Source: Limnephilus marmoratus (lineage: Eukaryota > Arthropoda > Insecta > Trichoptera > Limnephilidae). From it: a stretch of 64,000 nt of DNA. A model generated the notes under the pieces. That model had not been told where the DNA came from, searched no databases, and saw only the letters and a list, made by a program, of their open reading frames with translations. The stretch spans positions 57,619,819 to 57,683,818 of the forward strand of contig OU862908.1 in the NCBI GenBank assembly GCA_917880885.1, in the 5' to 3' direction. A program made the position numbers and the translations under genes. Below, piece by piece: positions 55,440 to 64,000 of this stretch; the first letter of the stretch is position 1, and every line of letters starts with the position of its first letter.

Positions 55440-56840
55440 AACCTGAGGTAACAGTGACCTTGCAACGCATGCCGGGTACCCGTTGTAATAAAATCGAAAA
55501 TGAAATACAAATCCCCAAAGTTGTCCACTATTGGATAACCAACACCTCTGCCATAGGTCACCTCAAGTGGTTCGCTACGTTTGGTGATTTAGTAGGGGTG
55601 CCCGGGTTCATGCGGTGAGGTCTACCTAGTTCTTGGAGGCGGATGCTCAGGACACACTGAACCCCAGATTCCTACCCACCCCTTAAACCCTTTTCCTTCC
55701 AAGAACTCTCATCTCCTTCCTTTCCTAAAAAAATCCTCCACACAGCATCCCCAAAGATGACATAGGACCTGAGGGAAATTATTTTCCCCACGACCTCCTG
55801 TGTGGAGCTCATGTAAAAAAAAAAAATTAAATGCATATCTTTTTCTCCGTCCTTTCCCTTAAAAAACCCTCCACACAGCATCCTCAAAGATGACATAGGC
55901 CCCTAGGGAAATTGTTTTCATCAGTGCCTCCTGTGTGGAGCTAATGTAAAAAAAATATTTTAGCAATGCATAATTTCATCCTGAGTTCTACCTGAGGTTG
56001 CAGTGACCTTGCAACGCATGCCGGGTACTTATTGACACCGAGGTTACAGTGATTTTGCAACGCATGCCGGGTACCCGTTGTATAAAATGTTATTTAGAAA
56101 TACAAATCCCCAAAATTGACCTTTATTGGATAACCAACACCTATGCCGTAGGTCACTCCAAGTGGTTCGCTACGTTTGGTGATTTAGTAGGGGTGCCCGG
56201 GTTCATGGGGTGAGGTTTGTCCAGGTTTTGGATGCGGATGACCAGGACACACTGAACCCCAGACCCCTACCCACCCCTTAAACCCTTTTCCTTCCCAGAA
56301 CTCTCATCTCCTTCTTTGCCTTAAAAAACCCTCCACCCAGCATCTCCAAAGATGACATGACCCTGAGGGAAATTATTTTCCTCAGGGTCTCCTGTGTGGA
56401 GCTCATATAAAAAAAAATAATTAAATGCAAATAAATTCACCTTTCCCAAAAAGCCTTTTCCTTTTCTAAAAAAAATACTCCACACAGCATCCCCAAAGAT
56501 GACATAGGACTTGAGGGAAATTATTTTCCCCACGGCCTCCTGTGTGGAGCTCATGTAAAAAAAAATAATTAAATGCATATCTTTTTCTCCGTCCTTTCCC
56601 TTAAAAAAACCCTCCGCACAGCATCCTCAAAGATGACGTAGGCCCCTAGGGAAATTGTTTTCCTTGGAGCCTGCTGTGTGGAGCTAATGTAAAAAAAAAT
56701 GTTTAGCACTGCATAATTTCATCCTGAGTTAACTCTGAGGTTGCAGTGACCTTGCAACGCATGCCGGGTACCCGTTGTATATAATGTTATAATATTTGCA
56801 AGGCGCTTTCATTAAAATGTAGTTTCCCGGGACTTGGGAT
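55440..56840 (+). repeat. Block of T fragments and family P copies
   Basis: Order: partial T unit (55440-55485), P (55495-55825, A-run at 55815), P 3' fragment (55845-55955), T fragments (55985-56095), P (56100-56420), P 3' fragments (56450-56575 and 56585-56700), T unit (56735-56840). Retroposed copies have repeatedly landed in or near T units of this macro-unit. Confidence 0.75.
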
Positions 56841-58272
56841 GCTAGAGCTCACTATTGTATATAGAAACCAATGAATGGTTCCCGGGGCAGCGGTACCAAT
56901 CTCACGTTCAATGAATATCATTAAAATGCAAAATACAAAAAAAAAGCGTTATGTTAATTTAATATTTTTCATAATAATTATCCCGTTCAACTTCAAGCAA
57001 TTTCGTTATAGGAAGGTACCTGCATAGATTCAAAAAGTGACCATCTCGAGTGATTAATTTCATATCATTAAATATTTAAATGAAAGAATTCTGTTCCTAA
57101 GCCGGTAGGTACCTACCTGGTAAAGCCCGAGAAAAATAATATTGCTCTAGGTACCTACGCGTCTAGGAACATAACGTATTTGGTTACTTTTCTTTCGATG
57201 GACCGGTAGGTACCTGCCCCGTTATAAATTGCATTTTTTTCATATGGCCAGTAATTCAATACTCTCGGATAATTTGAGAACGCATTTTCGACATGAATTT
57301 TTCAGGAAATGTGTGATGTTTGTCAGCTTCTATTGACATATTTTATAAGAGATGCGTATACAATATTGTTATCAAAAATTGCGTATGCCTCTACTCTATT
57401 ATATTTTTTTTAAATATCAAAGCTCGGATCGTTTTCTGGGCTTTAATTCCGTATTCCCTAACCAAAACCGCTGAGAGGTCCGTTTCGGTAAAATAAACTG
57501 ACATTTCAAATTTTGTCGTAACCACCTCAAGCAAAGACTGAAAATCGAACACCTGCGCCCGTTTTAGAACACTTTACATACAAATTACGTCAGCAAACGC
57601 TGTCAGGGCCTCGCTGAAAACTTGCGGTGGTTTTGTATATCATTCCATGTTCAGTATTGCAAGTTTTGAAAAAATTAAATAAATATATCAAATATCTACC
57701 GATTTTACAGGCTGAAAACCGTGTGCATTATGGATGTTATTGAATTTTTCGCAAATGTCAAATAAAATTGCAAAGTTTGACGCGACATTGTGAAACATTT
57801 TAAATGGGAAGCTACACATCTTTTTATTTTAAAAGTTTCTAAATCTTGTATAATTTATGATTAATAAAAAACATCTCTCGCAAAATGTTTTTTTTCGTTG
57901 TATTTTACCACCCCGCAAAGGGCCATTAAAATGTCATTTTTTCTACGTTTTTTTTTCAGATCGCCGTAAATTCCTAGCAGAAATCAGTTTTGTATGGGAG
58001 ATTTTCGCTATATCTTTCTCAACTTTTGCGGGCATTTGAAAAGAGATAGATAGCTTCGAAGGAGAGTGAACCGTGGGGCCTTTGAAATTGAATCAACTTA
58101 GAGGTCAATTTGGCTTGCCAAATTTTATTTTACCAAACTGCAGCAAGCCAAAGTGACCCTTGTCGTTTCACCCACCCGAGGGGCAAAGTGGTCGCTTTTC
58201 CCCTCAAATCAAAAGTGAGCTATTTCGTGACCTTTCCCTGACCTACCCCAAAACCAAACAATACTATATATA
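56841..58272 (-). repeat. AT zone and tail of unit
   Basis: 56841-57480 matches 20945-21655 of array 1 with indels. 57520-57660 is repeated at 61265-61410. The tail 57985-58272 is repeated at 61889-62179. Confidence 0.75.
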
Positions 58273-58384
58273 CTAGGTTTTGCCCGTTGCAGAAGCAACT
58301 GACGGGTTAAAACACTTTGCGATTTGCGTGTGAATGTGGATGAAGCGAGGAGGAGTGTGTGTTAAATTAATTATATGAAGAAAC

Positions 58385-59420
58385 CTGAGGTTACAGTGAC
58401 TTTGCAACGCATGCCGGGTACCCGTTGTATATAATGTTATAATATAGTGCAGGCATTTGCAAGGCGCTTGCATAATAATGTAGTTTCCCTGAACTTGGAA
58501 TGGAATACAGTTAAGTTGATCCCGAGGTTACAGTGATGTTGCAACGCATGCCGGGAACCCTTTGTATATAATGTTATAATATAAAACAGGCGTTTGCAAG
58601 GCGCTTGCATTATAATGTAGTTTCCCGGAACTTGGAATGGAACCATTACAGTTAAGTTGACCCCGAGATTACAGTGATGTTGCAACGCATGCCGGGTACC
58701 CGTTGTATATAATGTTATAATATAAAGCAGGCGTTTGCAAGGCGCTTGCATTATAATGTAGTTTCCCGGAACTTGGAATGGAACCATTACAGTTAAGTTG
58801 ACCCCGAGATTACAGTGATGTTGCAACGCATGCCGGGTACCCGTTGTATATAATGTTATAATACATTGCATGCGTTTGCAAGGCGCTTGAATTATAATGT
58901 AGTTTCCCGGAACTTGGAATGGAACCATTACAGTTAAGTTGACCCCGAGGTTACAGCGATGTTGCAACGCATGCCGGGTACCCTTTGTATATAATGTTAT
59001 AATATAAAGCAGGCGTTTGCAAGGCGCTTGTATTATAATGTAGTTTCCAGGAACTTGGAATGGAACCATTACAGTTAAGTTGACCCTGAGGTTACAGTGA
59101 TCTTGCAACGCATGCCGGGTACCCTTTGTATATAATGTTATAATATAAAGCAGGCGTTTGTAAGGCTCTTGCATTATAATGTAGTTTTCCGGAACTTGGA
59201 ATGGAACCATTACAGTTAAGTTGACCCCGAGATTACAGTAATGTTGCAACGCATGCCGGGTACCCGTTGTATATAATGTTATAATACAGTGCATGCGTTT
59301 GCAAGGCGCTTGAATTATAATGTAGTTTCCCGGAACTTGGAATGGAACCATTACAGTTAAGTTGACCCCGAGGTTACAGTGTTGTTGCAACGCATGCCAG
59401 GTACCCGTTGTATATAATGT
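58385..59420 (-). repeat. Minisatellite T, eight units (~141 bp)
   Basis: Anchors near 58408, 58541, 58684, 58828, 58968, 59108, 59249 and 59390. The period of 141 bp (47 codons) keeps one minus-strand frame open for 349 codons (59486-58437). The translation is the repeat itself (GNYIIMQAPCK, GTRHALQ, CNLGVNLTV) and is not taken as a gene. Confidence 0.9.
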
Positions 59421-59424
59421 AATG

Positions 59425-59755
59425 TAGAAATACAAATCCCCAAAGTTGTCCTTTATTGGATAACCAACTTCTCTGCCATAGGTCACCTCAAGTGGTTCGC
59501 TACGTTTGGTGATTTAGTAGGGGTGTCCGGGTTCATGGGGTGAGGTCTGTCTAGGTCTTGGAGGCGGATGTCCAGGACACACTGAACCCCAGATTCCTAC
59601 CCACCCCTTAAACCCTTTTCCTTCCCAGAACTCTCATCTCCTTCCTTTCCTTAAAAAAAATCCTCCACACAGCATCCCCAAAGATGACATAGGACCTGAG
59701 GGAAATTATTTTCCCCACGGCCTCCTGTGCGGAGCTCATGTAAAAAAAAAAAATT
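59425..59755 (+). repeat. Family P repeat
   Basis: TTGGATAACCAACTTCTCTG, GGTTCGCTACGTTTGGTGAT, CCCCAGATTCCTACCCACCC, CCTCCTGTGCGGAGCTCATG and an A-run at 59742-59753. Confidence 0.85.
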
Positions 59756-59926
59756 AAATGCATATAAATTCACCTTTCCCAAAAAGCCAGAAATAATTGA
59801 AAAAAACATGTTCTTAATATATTTTCCCTTGCTTAGTTCTGCACTCCTGGTATTTATCCTTTTAAAATTTTGTTTTATTCGAGTAAAAAAAAGAACAGAA
59901 AAAATATTTTTTCATAGCGTACTCTA

Positions 59927-60025
59927 CCCCCCCCCCTTCCTCCATCCCGCAAAACCCCTCCCGGGTTCCCCTCCCCCTTCCCAGATTACCCTCCCCCCTC
60001 CGTGGTTTTTTCCCCCCTCCCGCGC
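59927..60025. repeat. C-rich tract (G-quadruplex/i-motif candidate)
   Basis: A run of ten C at 59927-59936 and at least six more runs of 3-6 C within 100 bp. The complementary strand has many G-runs with short loops. Confidence 0.8.
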
Positions 60026-60069
60026 TCATTATTTCATTGCCGTTACATTTGGTTTTCAAACAGCTCGCG

Positions 60070-60650
60070 TGCCACCTATTGAAATATTTTTATGCAAATT
60101 TCGTAATGCCAGAGCTCACCAGCCAATAAACAAACATAACAAAAAAAAATTATTCAATTTTGTGCAGTCTTTCGGAAGTTATACGCGTTCATACATTTCG
60201 ACGATTGATTTTTATGCAAATTTCATAATGCCAGAGCTTACCAGTAGTTTTATAGAAACCTTGTCCTATCAGTAACGAAAACAATAAAAAAAGAATTTTC
60301 AGATTCGGTGCATTCGTTCGAAAGTTATACGCATATATACATTTCGGCAATTCATTTTTATACAAATTTCATTATGGCAGATCTCACCGGTATTTTTATG
60401 CAAAACCTTGTCCTAACAGTAACGAACCCACCAAAAAAACAATTATTCAATTCGATGCATCCGTTCGAAAGTTATGCGCGTGCAAACATTTCGGCAACCA
60501 TTTTATACAAATTTCATAATGCCAGTGCTCACCAGAAGATCAATAAAAACCTTATCCTAACAATTACAAACACAAAACAAAAATAATTATCCAATTCGGT
60601 GCATGCATTCGAAAGTTATGGGCGTACTTGCATATCGGCGATTCATTTAT
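60070..60650 (+). repeat. Tandem repeat, ~122-148 bp units
   Basis: AAATTTCGTAATGCCAGAGC and variants near 60095, 60217, 60366 and 60508, each followed by AACAAAAAAAA-type runs and TTCGGAAGTTATACGCGTTC-like text. Same family as 23350-23900. Confidence 0.8.
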
Positions 60651-62179
60651 AATACCTATATCAGTTTCTCAGGCACCTAACGATTTTATAGTTTTTCATA
60701 CAGTTAAATATTCCTCAGTCAATTTCTGCGCTCCTGGTAGGTACCCTGTAACGTTTATACAGAATGTGCAATGCAATTTTTCACAAAAATGGCGCTTTAA
60801 TTTTATTTTTATAATTTTATAATATATCAGTTTCTCAGGTACCTACCGATTTTACAGTTTTTCATATAGTTAAACATACGTATGTATAAAGCCGCCGACA
60901 GGGCCTAGCAGCAGAAATCTGCCAAACAGAAGTATGTAGACACAATCGGAGACATGCCATCATCAAATTCTCAAAGATTCGTCGCAATGGGATGAACGGT
61001 TAACCGTGTATAATTTAATGAAGCTAAAACAACATATTATCTCGGTCAATTTCTGCGCTCCTGATACTTTGGATCCATTATTTTACAAAACCTAGGGTTT
61101 TTTTCACAAAAATGGCGCTATAATTTTATTTTTATTATTTAGGAAAACAAATTTGGTCATCGGGATAAGCACCTCATTTTATTTGATTTTATTAAATTTT
61201 GTATTAAGTACCTACTTAGTATTTAAATGGTTAATAATATTTCATTTATATGGCAACACAACCGTTAAACTTTGTCTCAACCACCTCAAGCACAGCCTGA
61301 AAATCGAACACCTGCGCCCGTTTTAGAACATTTTACATACAAATTACGTCAGCTAAGGCTGTCAGGGCCTCGCTGAAAACTTGCGGTGGTTTTGAATAAT
61401 GTTCCATGCTTAGTGTTGCAAGATTCGAGAAAATTTAATAAAGATTATTATTTACCCTCGTACGAATACAATCAATTTGAAACTTGTTCCATCAGTCGTT
61501 GAACAACAGCATTTTTTTCGCGCTAGGATCTGCGAACGTTCCAATTTAGATTTCGACACATTTTTGAATTTCTCCAAGGAAAAGCTGCGGTTGTAGATTC
61601 TGTCGATAGGCGTCTCCGTGTAAATTGTACCTATTTTTAAACATTAGTTTCAAAATATGACTTTTCCGTAGTTTTTTCGCAAATGTCAGTTTTCAATCGA
61701 ATATTACAACGATGTTTTTGTGAAAAGTGATAATTGCGATGGTCAATTGACCTTTTAAAAAGTCTCGTTGACGTAATTTTACTAAATTTTGGCTTCCAAG
61801 CGTGATATTTTCTAAGAAATCACGTATGCCAGTCGGCCGGTGGGAAATCGAAAAATGAAGAATGACATTTAAAATTTATGTACCTAGCCAAATCAATTTT
61901 GTATGGGAGATTTTCGCTATATCTTTCTCAACTTTTGCGGGCATTTGAAAAGAGATAGATAGCTTCGAAGGAGAGTGAACCGTGGGGCCTTTGAAATTGA
62001 ATCAACTTAGAGGTCAATTTGGCTTGCCAAATTTTATTTTACCAAACTGCAGCAAGCCAAAGTGACCCTTGTCGTTTCACCCACCCGAGGGGCAAAGTGG
62101 TCGCTTTTCCCCTCAAATCAAAAGTGAGCTTTTTCGTGACCTTTCCCTGACCTACCCCAAAACCAAACAATACTATATA
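60651..62179 (-). repeat. AT zone and tail of unit
   Basis: Contains a single 108-bp-type module (near 60960-61020: CGTCGCAATGGGATGAACGG), the block repeated from 57520-57660, an AT-rich stretch, and the tail repeated from 57985-58272. Confidence 0.7.
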
Positions 62180-62284
62180 CTAGGTTTTGCCCGTTGCAGA
62201 AGCAACTGACGGGTTAAGACACTATGCGATTTGACGTGTGAACGTGGATGAAGCGAGGAGGAGTGTGTGTTAAATTAAATATAT

Positions 62285-62965
62285 GAAGAAACCTGAGTTC
62301 ACAGTGGCCTTGCAACGCATGCCGGGTACCCGTTGTATATAATGTTATGTAGTGCAGCGCTTGCATTAAAATGTAATTTCCCAGGAATTGGAATGGAACC
62401 ATTACAGTTAAGTTGATCCCGAGGTTACAGTGACCTTGCAACGCATGCCGAGTAACCGTTGTATATCATGTTATATATTGCAGGCACTTGCTTTAAAATG
62501 TTATTTCCCGGGAATTGGGATGGAACCATTACAGTTAAGTTGACCCCGAAGTTACAGTGACCTTGCAACGCATGCCGTGTACCCGTTGTATATTATGTTA
62601 TAAATTGCAGGCGCTTGCATTAAAATTTTATTTCCCGGGAATCGGGATGAAACCATTACAGTAAAGTTGACTCCTAGGTTACAGTGACCTTGCAACGCAC
62701 GCCGGGTACCCGTTGTATATAATGTTACATAGTGCAGGCGCTTGCATTATTATGTAGTTTCCGGGGACTTGGGATGGAACCATTACAGTTTAGTTGACCC
62801 TTAGGTTAAAGTGGCCTTGCAACGCATGCCGGGTACCCGTTGTATATAATTTTATAAAGTGCATAATTTTATAATGTTGTTTCCCGGGACTTGGTAGGGA
62901 ACCATTACGGTTTAGTTGACCCCGAAGTTAAAGTGGCCTCGCAACGCATGCCGGGTACCCGCTGT
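62285..62965 (-). repeat. Minisatellite T, six units
   Basis: Anchors near 62314, 62439, 62567, 62694, 62821 and 62944. The flanking AT zone (62970-64000) repeats 54005-55000, including a longer (TA)n tract at 63258-63282 where sister units have shorter or no TA repeats. Confidence 0.85.
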
Positions 62966-63261
62966 ATATAATTAATTTATTTACGCACAAATAGTCCATT
63001 AATAATAACAATCGGTTGCACGGTTTAGCAGTGCAAAATTTCATTATGCCGGAGCTCACTATTGTAGTTGTATTGTATTTCATTTTGCAAGTGTAAGTAC
63101 TAAGTAGGTACTTTGTTGTAATATTTCACCAAAACGACGCCATTATGCTGTTGAGCATAAAATAATTTTCACTATAAATAAATTCATTCAATATCATGTT
63201 TTGATTTTTAAATGAAAAAAGTCCCCGCAAGTAAGTACCTACCTAGAACACGCGTAATGTA

Positions 63262-63292
<31 letters not shown>

Positions 63293-64000
63293 TTATTTAA
63301 CAATGTTCAAATAGAACACACTTAAAAATAAAAAATAATAATTAATAAAAAAAATTGACAATTCTTTAAATTTTTCTAGTAAATTTTCAGTTCTATAAAG
63401 TTCCGTTCGAGTTCTGTAATTATTTCAGTTTTGTGATGTAACTGGTCTGTAATGATAAAACAATAGAATTTGAGTAGAACCATCACAGAACGTGAAAATT
63501 AACTTAAAAAAAGTTCCATTATTCTGTATCATCGAAACAACCTTACCGTAGTATTTATTGCATTAAAACCTAATTCGTTGTGTAGGTACCCATTCAGGTA
63601 GGTACCTGCGCATTTCCTTAGATTCCGGCAATCTTAGCTTTTTTCATCATATTTGCAATACTACCGAAATAAGTAGGTACCTACCCCGAATGAAAAACGT
63701 ATTAATTTGAACTGGCCAGGAATATTTAAACTTCCGATGGAATCTGTGAGCGCGTATTTTGATGATTTTTTTTCGGAAAATTTCGTGTTTCGTCAGCATC
63801 TCCTGACGTATTTTATATGAGAATCATATGTTTTATTGGTGTTAAAAGTTGCGGAATCTATCCGGCTATCGTATTTTCAAAAAACATCTAGCCCGGAATC
63901 GGTTTTTCGGCGGTAATGTCGTTTTCCGAAAAACAACGACCGAAACCGCCGAGAGTTCCGTTTTGTTAGGCTAAAAATTTGACATCTAAGATTTTGACCA

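Larger units (their letters stand above)
49867..64000 (-). repeat. Array 2: head-to-tail macro-units, continuing past the window
   Basis: Same family as array 1. Unit termini (CTAG) are at 50781, 53076, 55330, 58273 and 62180 (spacing 2295, 2254, 2943, 3907 bp), all read on the minus strand. The array opens at 49867 in the middle of a unit (ATTTGCAATACTACCGAAAT), with a local duplication of 49867-49985 at 50095-50215. Tails come in two subtypes: one at 50500-50780, 52800-53075 and 55060-55329; the other at 57985-58272 and 61889-62179, which is almost identical between its two copies. Confidence 0.8.

Noticed and set aside
58437..59486. 349-codon minus-strand ORF made of 47-residue repeats, and similar 126-176-codon ORFs at 15748, 19185, 25486 and 50512
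   Set aside because: They are translations of minisatellite T. They stay open only where the period is a multiple of three and break in the 124-bp subtype.

Overview
This window reads as repeat-dominated, AT-rich DNA of an animal, most likely an insect. The evidence is the load of animal-type mobile elements: an intron-free Helitron Rep/helicase, several clades of non-LTR reverse-transcriptase remnants, hAT transposases, a Penelope-like GIY-YIG remnant, tRNA-headed and poly(A)-tailed SINE-like repeats. The self-complementary motif GTAGGTACCTAC is also very frequent, a feature I associate from memory with some aphid and moth genomes, but I cannot fix the order. There are no operons, no rRNA, no convincing functional tRNA and no confident host gene. 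One isolated exon-like stretch (47753-47882) is the only candidate.

Layout. 0-15.6 kb is a graveyard of non-LTR retrotransposon 3' ends on both strands (RT fragments near 0.1, 2.1, 3.6, 6.4, 9.3, 10.7, 11.9 and 13.0 kb). It also holds a canonical non-autonomous Helitron (7715-8203) and two hAT-type elements, each with a perfect 8-bp target duplication (10403-10799 and 14465-15410). 15.6-28.8 kb is array 1: five roughly 3-kb units repeated head to tail. Each begins with a Helitron-like terminus (CTAG plus hairpin, reading on the minus strand), usually followed by a minisatellite, a block of poly(A)-tailed repeats, an AT-rich zone full of GGTACC palindromes, and a GC-richer tail. 28.8-38.9 kb holds SINEs, an inverted satellite, a three-level nest (repeat and SINE inside a hAT inside a poly(A) repeat), several MITEs, another RT remnant and a 1-kb TIR element.

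38.9-43.9 kb is the one large intact gene: a 1668-codon Helitron replicase-helicase on the minus strand, with HUH, two-tyrosine and PIF1-type helicase motifs all present. It is followed by a separate plus-strand non-autonomous Helitron (44252-45369). 45.4-49.9 kb is AT-rich, with a foldback element, an RT tail, a Penelope-like GIY-YIG remnant and a degenerate tandem repeat. 49.9-64.0 kb is array 2, the same macro-unit family as array 1 with 2.3-3.9 kb spacing, still running at the window edge.

How it fits together. Little here works for the host. The Rep/helicase could in principle mobilise the small Helitrons in trans, but its own termini were not identified. The two macro-arrays look like amplified Helitron-like units that have acquired minisatellites and retroposons. 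One pair of 1.76-kb copies is nearly identical, so amplification or homogenisation has been recent. All identifications come from reading the sequence; no database search was run.
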